Source: Streptomyces sp. NBC_01716
Lineage (GTDB): Bacteria > Actinomycetota > Actinomycetes > Streptomycetales > Streptomycetaceae
Assembly: GCF_036248275.1 (NCBI RefSeq)
Contig: NZ_CP109181.1
Span: 6,324,001-6,388,000 of the forward strand
Reading direction: 5' to 3'
DNA length: 64,000 nucleotides
Shown: positions 8,793 to 17,365 of the stretch, one piece after another
How positions within the stretch are numbered: the first letter of the stretch is position 1
How the letters are laid out: each line of letters begins with the position of its first letter
Notes under the pieces: model-generated
The model's input: only the letters and a program-made list of their open reading frames with translations
Database searches by the model: none
What the model was told of the DNA's origin: nothing
Made by a program: the position numbers and the translations under genes

Positions 8793-9808
8793 CTGTGATT
8801 CCGGGTGACGGCATAGGCCCGGAGGTCATCGAACAGGCATTGGAAACCCTCGACGTACTCGGGCTCGACGTCGACATCGACGTGCTCGATCACATCAACG
8901 CCGGCACCTATTTGCGCGACGGCGCGGCGATGACCGACCGCGACCTGGAGAGGATCCGAAGGAGTCGCGCGACGCTGCTCGGTGCGGTGGGCGACCCGCG
9001 GCTCTCGTCGCCGGAGTACGCGCGCGGGGTGTTGCTGCGACTGCGCTTCGAGCTCGACCTGTACGTCAACTACCGCCCGGTGACACTGTGGCATCCCCGT
9101 CTCAGCCCGCTGCGCGATTCGGCGGGTGGGGGACTCAACTGCCTCATTATCAGAGAGAACAGTGAGGGTCTCTACGCGGGGGTCGGCGGTCGACTGCGTG
9201 CCGACACCGAGCACGAGGTCGCCATCGACGCGGAAATCAGCACCTGGCACGGAGTGTCCCGGGTGATCGACTTCGCCTTCTCGGTCGCCCGGACAAAAGT
9301 ATGTATGGTCGACAAGTCGAACGCCGTACCGCACGGCGGCCGGTTGTGGCAGCGGTGCTGGCGACATCAAGTCGGGGAACACCCCGGCATTGCGGCCTCA
9401 CACCTGTACGTGGACACCGCCGCCATGGCACTGGTTGCCGACCCGGCGGCGTTCGATGTGATCGTCACCAACAACTCGTACGGCGACATCCTCAGTGATC
9501 TCGCGGCGGAACTGGCCGGTGGGGTGGGCACGGCGGCTTCGGTGAACCTCAACGCGGAGACGGGCTATGGGGTGTACGAGCCAGTGCACGGCAGCGCCCC
9601 GGACATCGCCGGCCAAGGTCTGGCCAATCCGGTCGGGGCCGTGCTCTCCACCGCGCTCATGGTTGAGCGCCTCGGCCACCGGGCCGAGGCCGATGCGATG
9701 CGCCGCGCGGTGGGCGCGGCGATCACCGCGCGGCGTTGCACCCCGGATCTCGGAGGCTCGCTGACCACGAAGGACGCCGGGGCGGCGATACGCGCCGAGC
9801 TGGAGTAG
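8780..9808 (+). CDS. Isocitrate/isopropylmalate dehydrogenase-family beta-decarboxylating dehydrogenase
   Basis: A 342-residue NAD(P)-dependent oxidative decarboxylase that would release CO2 from the isomerised malate to give the elongated 2-oxo acid. Catalytic residues fit the family: Tyr132, Lys179 (VDKSN) and acidic metal ligands in the YVD and SYGDILSD segments. The substrate loop reads RENSEGLYAG (125-134). That resembles isocitrate or homoisocitrate dehydrogenases (RENSED/RENTEG) rather than LeuB (RELTGGIYFG), so 3-isopropylmalate may not be the substrate. ATG 8780 overlaps the aminotransferase end by 13 bases and has AGGAG upstream. The stop abuts, with no gap, the stop of the opposing regulator. 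Confidence 0.9.
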   Translation: MSVITVIPGDGIGPEVIEQALETLDVLGLDVDIDVLDHINAGTYLRDGAAMTDRDLERIRRSRATLLGAVGDPRLSSPEYARGVLLRLRFELDLYVNYRPVTLWHPRLSPLRDSAGGGLNCLIIRENSEGLYAGVGGRLRADTEHEVAIDAEISTWHGVSRVIDFAFSVARTKVCMVDKSNAVPHGGRLWQRCWRHQVGEHPGIAASHLYVDTAAMALVADPAAFDVIVTNNSYGDILSDLAAELAGGVGTAASVNLNAETGYGVYEPVHGSAPDIAGQGLANPVGAVLSTALMVERLGHRAEADAMRRAVGAAITARRCTPDLGGSLTTKDAGAAIRAELE

Positions 9809-10333
9809 TCAGACTGACGCGGAGTGCCCCTGCAGTGCCACGGCAAGCTGAGCGCGACGACCGATGTCAAGTTTGCGATAGATACGGGTGATGTGCTGTT
9901 CCACGGCTCGCTGGGTGACCTGTAGCTGGTCTGCTATCTGCCGGTTGGTGAGTCCGTCGAGTATCATCCGCGCCAACCGCTGTTCATGGGCGCTCAGTTC
10001 GCTGCGATCGCCCGGTCGGCATTCGACGCGGGAGGTGCCGGGGCGATGCGCGGAAGCGAAAGCCCCCGGCCGGGGGATGACGTCGCCGAGCTCCCTGGTT
10101 GTGGTCTCGATGACGATCCGCTCCCTGACATAGGGATCCCCTGCCAGCACATGCCGCATCCCGGTGAGGTTGGCGACTTGGAGTAGCAAGGTGTCTCCGT
10201 CGCCCTGGGCCCACATGCCGCCGTACAGGAGGATTTCGGCATGGGCCATCCGTCCCCAATATGACTGGTACTCGGATGTCGTGCGGACGAGGGCACTCCC
10301 CCTGCGATGCCGACGCTCTATCAAGAACTGCAT
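9809..10333 (-). CDS. YCII-like domain fused to a LuxR-type HTH regulator
   Basis: The predicted protein has 174 residues. Residues ~1-85 (MQFLIERR... to the I-x-E-T-T segment) match the shape of a YCII ferredoxin-like domain, with the usual Y-x-x-x-G and DPY landmarks but without the conserved histidine. Residues ~115-170 are a clear LuxR/NarL HTH (LTNRQIADQLQVTQRAVEQH). The frame stays open upstream into the decayed AfsR gene, so the start is uncertain; ATG 10333 is chosen for its GGAG at a suitable distance. It converges on the biosynthetic operon and may regulate it. The YCII part is a family-shape call only. Confidence 0.7.
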   Translation of the reverse strand: MQFLIERRHRRGSALVRTTSEYQSYWGRMAHAEILLYGGMWAQGDGDTLLLQVANLTGMRHVLAGDPYVRERIVIETTTRELGDVIPRPGAFASAHRPGTSRVECRPGDRSELSAHEQRLARMILDGLTNRQIADQLQVTQRAVEQHITRIYRKLDIGRRAQLAVALQGHSASV

Positions 10334-10479
10334 TGTCGCTCCAGTGGTCAGGACAGTTCCGGCGAGATCCGAACACCTGCTGGCCCATCCCGCGCCACCG
10401 TCCTGCATGGCGCTCCCCATCGCTTCCTGTTCTGTTACCGAACCACGAGCGGGGTTTCCTCTGACAGCAAGTTCCCGAC

Positions 10480-13345
10480 GCCAGCGTGGGGAACAAGTCT
10501 GTCGTTCCAGTTTCCAGGCACGCTCAGCCGGTCCCACCGCCTCGCCGTACTTGCCGAAGTTGCGGTGCGCCTTGGCGGACAGGGCGAAGATCCGGGCCCA
10601 TATCTCCCAGCGAGCCCGACTCGTAACTCAGCTCCAAGGCCTGATCCAGGGAGTTACGTGCGGCTTCGTCCTCGCCGAGCCCAAGGTGAGCGAGGGCCAG
10701 ATCGGCGAGGGAGACAATCTCGTTGTCCGGGGCGCCGATCACCCGGTTGAGTTCGACTGCGCGATGCGCCGCTTCGGCAGCTTCCTCGTATCTGCCTCAG
10801 CGCTCGAAGAGCGAGCTGAGATTGGTCAGGGACTCGGCTTCTGCACGCCGGGCGCCCAACTCCTGCTTGATCTCAATGGACTGTCAGGTGAGAGAGTGCC
10901 TTGTCGAAATGGCCAAGCGTGGCCGGCAACAGACCCATCACCCCCGTGCCTTTCGCCTCCCCCCTCGCGGTCTCCCAACCGCACGGACAGCTCACAGCTC
11001 TCCTGCGCCGCCCACAGCCCGTCCGCGGTGCGTCCGAGCTTCCAGTTGACGACCGCGAGATCAGACAGGCTGTGCGCCAGTGCCGACTGGTCATCCAATT
11101 CCCGAGCGGCCTCGACCGCGGCGGCGGCCACCTGCTGGAATTCTTCGAAGCGTCCTCGCCTGTCAAGGCCGAAGACGACGTTGCGGGCCAGTTCGTGGGT
11201 GTGCCGACGCAGGCCTTTGCGGTCCGCGAGGGAGACGGCTGCCAACAGGTTGTCTTCCTCCCGTTCCAGCCACCTTTGGGCGTGCTTCTGGGAACCCAGA
11301 TACGGCAACACAGCGTCGGAGCCCAAAGGAGATTCCGAGGCTGTACGGCCCAGCGGTGCCCGTCCGGGGAACAACACGTCGCATGCCGCGTTGGTGGCCC
11401 CGACGTAGTAGCCGAGGAGCCGTTCCAGCGCGCTGGTGTGGGCTCGGGCGCGCTCCTCATTGGTCTGCCTTCCCAGCGACTGCGCGAAGTAGCGCACGAG
11501 GCGGTGGAAGGCGTAGCGGCCGGTCTCGTACTGCTGCATCAGGTGCACGTCCAGCAATAGCTCCAGCACCTGTTCGGCGTTTTCCGGATCCATGCCGAGC
11601 AGTGCTCCGGCCGAGTACGGGTCGATCTCCGCCCCCGGGTGACCGGCCAGCATTTCGAACGCGGAACGGTGGGCGGGTTCCAGCGCCTCGTACGAAAGAG
11701 CCAGTGTCGCGCTGACGCTCCGTATCCCGGTGTGCAGTTCCCCGAGCAGGCTGCTCTCGTCGCTCAGCCTCTGCACCAGGTAGCGCACGGTCCAGCGCGG
11801 TCGGTTGCACAGCCTGGTCGCGGCGATGCGCACAGCGAGCGGCAAATGGCCGCAGAGCTCCACCAGTTCGGCCACGGCCTCCGGCTCGGACGCGAGGCAT
11901 CTCTCGCCGAGGATCCTGGACACCAACGCGGTGCTGTCCTTCTCGTGCATTACCCCGAGGGACATCCAGTGCACACCGTCCAGCTCGACCAGCCGGGGTC
12001 GGCTGGTGATCAGCACAAGGCTGTTGGAGGGGCCCGGCAGCAACGGGCGAACCTGCTCACCGCTGACAGCATTGTCAAGGACCAGGATGAGCCGGAGCTG
12101 CGCCGCTGTCGCCCGCCAGAGTGCGAAACGGCTCCCCGCGTCGGCCGGAATGCGCTCAGCGGGAACGTCTAGCAGGCGTAGGAGGGTCTCGGCCACGGCA
12201 TAGGGTTGCAGAGGCTCCTCGCCGGGTGAGAAACCTCGCAGGTCGACGTAGAGGTGGGCGTCCGAGTAGTGGTCGGCCAGCCGGTGGGCAGCCCGAATGA
12301 CCAGGGAGGTTTTGCCACTGCCACCCATACCGTCGACGGCGGCCATGCGGAAGCCCGCGCCAGATAGGCGGTCGGCGCTGCCGGATTGTTTGACGTACCG
12401 CAGCAATTGCCCGAGTTCCCGGTCGCGTCCGGTGAAGTCCGGCAGGTCACACGGGAGGGTGCAGCGGTGAGGGCCGGTCGGCTTGACGAGCGCGGAGTCC
12501 TGCGGGCGGGGAGCGGGGGTGGACGAGCGAGCAGGTGTGGGGTGTTGGGGGGCAGCGAGTTCGGGGGCCTGGCGCAGTATTTTCTCGTACAGGGCAGTAA
12601 GTCGGCTACTCGGGTCGACGCCGAGTTCCCCGGCGAGGAGTTTGCACACCTGGTAGTACTCGCTCAGCGCGTCCGCCTGCCGTCCGGAACGGTAGAGGGC
12701 GAGCATGAGTAGAGCGCGCAGGTTCTCCATGAACGGGTAGTTACTTACGTAAGTACGCAGTTCGCCGATAAGTTCGCTGGTTTCTCCCAGCGACATCCTC
12801 AGCTCGAAGTACTGCTCGATCGCAGCGAGCCTGCGCTCCTCCAGGCCGGCGGAGGCGACATCGATCAGGCTCCCGCCGGCTCCGGCAAGTACGGGGCCGC
12901 GCCACAGGGTGAGGGCATCGCGCAGAGTGGCGACCGCTTCTGCGGTGTGGCCTGCGGCCACTTCCAGCGGGGCTCGGCGTAACCCGTCGGAGAACTTGAG
13001 CAGGTCGAGCTGCTCCCGGCTGACCACCGTCTGATAACCGGGCCTCTCGGTGACTATCAGCTCCCGTCCGCCCGGTATGCAGTGACGCAGGGCGCCGACA
13101 GCCTTGCGCACCTGGTGGGAGGCGGTGCTGGGTGGTTCTGTTTCCCAGACCGCTTCGACCAACCGGCCAACCGAAACAACGCGGTTCGGTGAGAGGAGCA
13201 GGGAGGCGAGTACACGCTCCGTGACCGGCCCGCCGAGTGGCAGCAGCCTTCTGTCTCTAGTTCGACACTCAAGCGGTCCCAGGATATTGAAGCGAACCGG
13301 CATACGGTCATCGTCACTCAAAAGAACTCCCGAAACTTTTTGCAT
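10480..13345 (-). pseudogene. Decayed AfsR-type SARP regulator (SARP-BTAD-NB-ARC-TPR)
   Basis: The N-terminal ~790 codons are intact: an OmpR-like SARP DNA-binding domain (FNILGPLECR onward), the BTAD, then an NB-ARC ATPase with P-loop GMGGSGKTS and LILVLDNA. The TPR tail is broken repeatedly. The frame shifts at a six-C run (10959-10964), shifts again near 10890, hits an in-frame TGA at 10797-10799 (FER*GRYEEA), and shifts once more near 10605-10612. TPR sequence remains readable across all breaks down to about 10480. Four lesions make a single sequencing error unlikely. A truncated 839-residue protein with the DNA-binding and ATPase parts could still be made. The start may be 13345 or ATG 13303. 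Confidence 0.82.
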
Positions 13346-13388
13346 ACTTGCATATAGTTAAAACTGGAAATGGATAAGTTGGGCCTGG

Positions 13389-13714
13389 TCAAGCTGCTTG
13401 CCAACTGTCGGCCGTGGATGGGCGGCGGTGCGTGAATGTGAACACCACGGCGAACTCCCGCCCTTCGACGCGCCACCGCCAACCATGCACGAGCTCGTTA
13501 ACCTCCGGGAGCGCGTCACCGAGGCCCAGGGATTTCGCGGCGGTGTCGATGATGCGGGCGTTCGCCTGGTGGGGCACGAAGGCAGCGAGGTCGGCGATGT
13601 CGAGGCCGGCCTGAAGACATAGGCCGTGTCGTCGGGTTGTTTCTCGCTGCGCTGCCGCAGCGCGTCGGGAAGAGTGGTCACGTCCACGCGCGGATCGAGT
13701 CCGGTGGCGGTCAT
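13389..13714 (-). pseudogene. Chimeric remnant: fatty-acyl-AMP ligase N-terminus joined to KASIII (FabH-like) C-terminus
   Basis: From ATG 13714, with AGGAG upstream, the first ~33 codons read as the start of an acyl-AMP ligase (TTLPDALRQRSEKQPDDTAYVF). At about 13617 the sequence switches frame and family: GLDIADLAAFVPHQANARI followed by IDTAAKSLGL is the C-terminal catalytic-Asn region of beta-ketoacyl-ACP synthase III. The rest (to the stop near 13389) is unrecognised. The join looks like the scar of a large deletion between two biosynthetic genes. Confidence 0.65.
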
Positions 13715-13718
13715 GTTG

Positions 13719-13907
13719 TCAGGTCTCCTTGTCGGTCCTGGCGCCTGTCTCGGGCGGATACGAGGTGGCTGCGGGGGAGGCGGGGCGAGCGGAGATCGGC
13801 ATCAGCACTGCCAGCAGCAGCTTCTGGCAGCCGGGGATCTGACGCACGTCTGTAGCGGAGACCGGCCCGGTCCTGTGCATTGGAACGGTCCTTGCCTGAT
13901 CGTCCAT
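13719..13907 (-). CDS. Possible 62-residue small protein
   Basis: ATG 13907 follows AAGGAAAACTCC, a usable ribosome site. The predicted 62-residue peptide begins MDDQARTVPMHRTGP, has one cysteine in its centre (IPGCQKLLLAVLMP) and a Pro/Ser/Thr-rich tail. It ends five bases before the acyl-AMP ligase remnant on the same strand, as an operon partner would. I recognise no family. Given the surrounding decay it may be real, a leftover, or chance. Confidence 0.3.
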   Translation of the reverse strand: MDDQARTVPMHRTGPVSATDVRQIPGCQKLLLAVLMPISARPASPAATSYPPETGARTDKET

Positions 13908-14017
13908 GGAGTTTTCCTTCGCTGTCGTTTGTCTTCTGCGGGAGCGGCCATGACGCGGCAATCGCCTGCTCCGGGAGAGGGAAGAGTCTTGGCGCACAGG
14001 GGAGTCGGGCTGGTGCA

Positions 14018-14302
14018 CAGCCCGATCTGGGCCAGGCCCTGGTCCGCGAAGCAGTGGGATTTCACGAATGACAGGCGGCCGTTGGCCTCGCCCAGGTTCA
14101 GCAGGCGTTCCTCGGGCAGGATGCGGGCGTGCGCCGGTGGTTTGACCTCGTCCTTGACGATGCCGGGGATCTCAGAGAGGCGGACTCGGTCGATCTCGTT
14201 GTCGAGGTGACCGATGCTGCGCACGATCAACCGATGCTTGATCCTGGCGCAGATCGCGTCGGGCTCGGTGACGATGACGCGGGCTCCCTGCCCGCGAAGG
14301 GA
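14018..14302 (-). pseudogene. Adenosylhomocysteinase (SahH) remnant
   Basis: One reading frame preserves scattered SahH landmarks in the right order: SLRGQGARVIVTEPDAICA (NAD-binding segment), DNEID, and then EERLLNLGEANGRLSFV followed by FADQGLAQIGL, which corresponds to the conserved C-terminal region. The ~60 residues that normally lie between the VTE and DNEID segments are missing, and there is no credible start. The gene once supported SAM recycling, possibly for the lost biosynthetic cluster. Confidence 0.7.
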
Positions 14303-15116
14303 CGCCGCGCATCGGGACGTCGGTCGTGATCTTCTCTCACGCGGTCTCCGAGGCCAAGCTGAGTCCAGGCCAGAGGCTGTGAACCAACAGGCCGTGTACG
14401 ACGGTGAGTTCCTCGTTGTCCGCAGCCCTCGCGGGACGGCCGGGTAGCGAGGGCGGCCCGGGATGGTTCTCGTAACACGGTCAGTCTCCTTGGACCGTAG
14501 AGGTCTTCTCGGCGGCTGGCTCCGGTGCGGAGACCCGGTGTGACGTGGCGGAGTGCGCTGTTGGGTGCGTTGCTGACTCCGTTGCGGGAGCACCGATCAC
14601 TCATGCTGTTTCCAGCATCAGGGGTCGGAAGCGGGTCGGCGAAGCTGTCGGGGCAGGACCCTGCCGACTGAGCCGATCGCAAGGGATCCGGCGGGGCCCA
14701 ATTCATTTCTACTGGCTGCGGGCCGAGGTAGCCACGGACTGCCGATCCCCCCTTCCCGAGCGGAACTGTGACCGGCGAGCCCCGGATCGGGATGCTTTGA
14801 ATGCCGGCTCCACGGCCGGGGACGGACCACGGCGACGGGTAAGGGAGGAGACCCGGGCAGCTCCCCGATCGCCTCGCCGCAGGCGGACAGGATCCGGTCG
14901 CGCTGCCCGGCGTTGAGAGAATCGACGCCGGTCACAGGTTCGTCGGCCGACGCGCTCGTAACGGCTCCGCGGCAGCTGGTGAACCTGCGGGGCGAGGTGG
15001 GACTGACACTGTGTCGCCCACACGGAGTGGCCAGCAGCACCCGCGGTCAGGGGTTCACTGGATGTGTGATCCGAGCCCCTGGCTTCCGCCCGGCATGAAC
15101 GTGGATACGGCTCAGC
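14303..15116. other. Gene-poor stretch with no recognisable coding sequence
   Basis: All six frames give only fragments without family motifs or convincing ribosome sites. It lies between the SahH remnant and the SnoaL-like gene and probably consists of further decayed sequence. No tRNA or repeat was seen. Confidence 0.5.
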
Positions 15117-15629
15117 TCAGACGCCCGACACCATCTTGGGGTTCGCGACAACGGGGAACGTGTGGAAGTAGAGCTGCTCCACGCGACGGTAGGAGATCCT
15201 CCAGCCGGCGGGCGTACGGACCCAGTCGTCGTGCCAGTAGCCCACGGCGAACGTGTTGCTGGACCCGTCCCGGTTGGCGTGAGTGTGCATGTGCGGAGCG
15301 ATCGAGTGGGCGGTGTCGCCGTCAATCGTCACCGTCGCGTGTCCTTCGATGTGCTGCCACGCGTTGAAGGAGAAGCCCAGCCCCTCGGTGCCGCCGACGA
15401 GGTCCTCGCCACGCATCAGCTCGGTGTACTCACCGAGTCCGAAGACTTTGGCCCCGGCGTCGGTGGCGTCGATCTTGGCGTCGGGGGTGAAGAGCTCGCC
15501 CCACTGAGCGAGCACGTTGCCGTCCCCGCTGTCCGCCTGATGCAGGTCCTGGCCCAGTCCATAGAGGGCGACCTTGTCCTGAATCTCGATCCGGTCGAGC
15601 AGGTACTGGATGCGGTCCTTGTCAGCCAT
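15117..15629 (-). CDS. SnoaL-like / NTF2-fold domain protein
   Basis: A 170-residue single-domain protein of the NTF2-like superfamily: N-terminal helices (IQYLLDRIEIQDKVALYG), a central ELFTPDAKIDATDA strand region, and conserved HIEGHATVTIDGDTA and WHDDWVRTPAGWRI segments. Relatives are polyketide cyclases, hydroxylating or isomerising enzymes, or ring dehydratases, so the reaction cannot be assigned. ATG 15629 has AGGAAGG upstream. It is transcribed divergently from the ArsR regulator, across two palindromes that probably act as operators. Confidence 0.82.
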   Translation of the reverse strand: MADKDRIQYLLDRIEIQDKVALYGLGQDLHQADSGDGNVLAQWGELFTPDAKIDATDAGAKVFGLGEYTELMRGEDLVGGTEGLGFSFNAWQHIEGHATVTIDGDTAHSIAPHMHTHANRDGSSNTFAVGYWHDDWVRTPAGWRISYRRVEQLYFHTFPVVANPKMVSGV

Positions 15630-15656
15630 GGTGAAGCCTTCCTCTAATGTTCCGAG

Positions 15657-15694
15657 TTTCCAAGTGCTTGGAAATAGGAATGCTACGCTAGCAT
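15657..15694. promoter_or_regulatory. Two adjacent inverted repeats, putative ArsR operators
   Basis: TTTCCAAG-TG-CTTGGAAA (15657-15674) is a perfect 8-bp inverted repeat. ATGCTA-CGC-TAGCAT (15680-15694) is a perfect 6-bp one that runs into the ArsR start codon. Both lie in the short divergent region between the SnoaL-like and ArsR genes, the expected place for an autoregulatory operator. Confidence 0.6.
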
Positions 15695-16025
15695 GGGTCG
15701 CATGACGCGCAAACCTCGGACATCGACCCCCATGCCGATCCCCAGCCTGGCCAAGGTGTTCGAAGCGCTTAGCGACGAGAGCCGACTCGCCATCGTGCAG
15801 TTGCTGCTCGATGGCGAGTCGCGCACAGCCGGTCAGATCGCGGAATCGGTCTCGCTACCGGCGTCAACCTGCTCGTATCACCTCTCAAAGTTGCTGAACG
15901 CAGGCATAACGGTGTGCAGGGTTGAGGGGACGCATCGCTTCCCCGTGCTGCGCCGCGCGGAGCTCGACGACCACTTTCCCGGACTCCTTGACCTCATCCG
16001 GCAGGGCGCACCCGTGCGCGCCTGA
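15693..16025 (+). CDS. ArsR-family winged-helix regulator
   Basis: A 110-residue protein with the family's dimer/HTH layout: FEALSDESRLAIVQLLL (helix 1-2), AGQIAESVSLPASTCSYHLSK (recognition region, ~52-72), then a wing around ITVCRVEGTHRF. No CxC or other obvious metal-binding cluster is present, so a non-metal signal is more likely. ATG 15693 overlaps the second palindrome and lacks a good ribosome site; ATG 15702 is a close alternative. It probably represses the divergent SnoaL-like gene and itself. Confidence 0.85.
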   Translation: MGRMTRKPRTSTPMPIPSLAKVFEALSDESRLAIVQLLLDGESRTAGQIAESVSLPASTCSYHLSKLLNAGITVCRVEGTHRFPVLRRAELDDHFPGLLDLIRQGAPVRA

Positions 16026-16320
16026 GTGGGGTCGGGGGCTGGAAACGGGGCCCTCTACGCCGAGCAGGCGACAGCCGAACCAACGAACCTGAAACCCCGT
16101 CAACCCGCCCTGACCAGCTGATCAGCACCTCCCGCGCAACGTGCGCCCGTCGCCGGCTCCTGCTGGCGATCGAGGTTCAGGACACACGACAGCGTGGACA
16201 CCGAGATCAAACTCCTCAGGGGCAACCCGCCAAGACGTGGGTCGGGTCCTCCGTTCGGTGGCAGCCAGGACCAGACCATCCGCCCCCTCGGCGGATGGGC
16301 CCGGGGCCGGGAGCGGAGCG
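16026..16320. other. Intergenic region, nothing recognised
   Basis: Between the ArsR gene and the convergent XRE regulator. I see no coding frame with family motifs and no strong hairpin. Confidence 0.5.
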
Positions 16321-17160
16321 TCATGGCAGTGCCGGGGCGCCGAGTGCGGACAGTCTCTGCAGCTTTTCGTGGCTTTCGCTGCCGGGAGTGGCGGTGTAGA
16401 CGAGCAGCACGTGCGAGTGGCTCGGGTCGAGCAGCCGCTGGCAGTTCAGCTCGAGGAGGCCCATGTCGGGATGGACCAAGCGCTCGTTGTCGCGAGGGTG
16501 GACGCCGATCTCATGGTTGTTCCACTGGCGCCGGAACTCCTCGCTCCGCGCGAGGAGGAGATTGGCCAGATGCGTCGCCCGGGATCCCGGCCCGCGGAGG
16601 GTGACGAGCCGACGCAGGGCCGAGGTGTGCATCCGGGAGAGGAACGCATGCTCCTCGGCCGCGCGCAGCGCGCGGGTGGTGGGGTCGGTGAACCACCGGT
16701 AGCCGAGGCTGCGGGCCGGGCCGCTGTAGTGGGTCGTGTCCCCGGTGAGGGCGACGCTCATCGGGCTCTGTCGCAGCGTCTCACCGAGTTCGGTGACGAT
16801 CTCTGCGGGGGTGCCAACGAGGTGGTCGAGCACCCGCAGCAAGCCGGGGGGAATGTGTTCGCTGTTGGTACTCCGAGCGGATGGGCGGTGGCCGGCGAGG
16901 CGGAACAGATGGTCGCGTTCGTCGAGTGAGAGGTGCAGGCCCTGGGCGATCGAGGCGATCATCTGCTCGGACGGCCGGGGGCCGCGTTCGCGTTCGAGTC
17001 GTGCGTAGTAGTCGGTCGACATGTGGCACAGGTGCGCGACTTCCTCGCGCCGCAGCCCGCTGGTCCGGCGTCGTTGCCCCCGTATGAGGCCGACGTCCTC
17101 GGGTTGCAGGGACTCCCGGCGGTGGCGCAGGAACTCGGCCAGTCCGGTTCTATCGATCAA
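16321..17160 (-). CDS. MmyB-like XRE-family regulator (copy 1)
   Basis: A 279-residue regulator: N-terminal XRE HTH (LRREEVAHLCHMSTDYYARLE, ~32-52), then a long MmyB-type ligand-binding domain ending in HSHVLLVYTATPGSESHEKL. The start is taken as TTG 17160, because GAGGAAGG sits just upstream and the reading then matches copy 2 in length and first residues (IDRTGLAEFL). An upstream TTG at 17181 lacks a ribosome site. The gene upstream on the same strand is a ruined alpha/beta hydrolase, its probable former target. Confidence 0.87.
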   Translation of the reverse strand: MIDRTGLAEFLRHRRESLQPEDVGLIRGQRRRTSGLRREEVAHLCHMSTDYYARLERERGPRPSEQMIASIAQGLHLSLDERDHLFRLAGHRPSARSTNSEHIPPGLLRVLDHLVGTPAEIVTELGETLRQSPMSVALTGDTTHYSGPARSLGYRWFTDPTTRALRAAEEHAFLSRMHTSALRRLVTLRGPGSRATHLANLLLARSEEFRRQWNNHEIGVHPRDNERLVHPDMGLLELNCQRLLDPSHSHVLLVYTATPGSESHEKLQRLSALGAPALP

Positions 17161-17365
17161 CGTTGCCTTCCTCGGATCCAAGGCACGACTCGTCCTCCCG
17201 GCCTTGGCGGGCGGACGAAGTGAGCAGCTCGTGGTCGCGTGTTCGGCCCGGCCGGCACGAACAGGTTCGGGAACCCGGCGATCGTCGTCCCGAGGAATCC
17301 GTCCACGCCGGTGCGCCGGTTGCCGGTGAGCGCCGGTGTGGTGTCCGGCTCAGAGGTCGGCGACA

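Noticed and set aside
4414..9808. Housekeeping leucine biosynthesis operon
   Set aside because: The condensing enzyme lacks the regulatory domain, the dehydrogenase loop is ICDH-like, and the genes are coupled to an exporter and a GlyRS. A leucine role is not excluded, but it is not the best reading.
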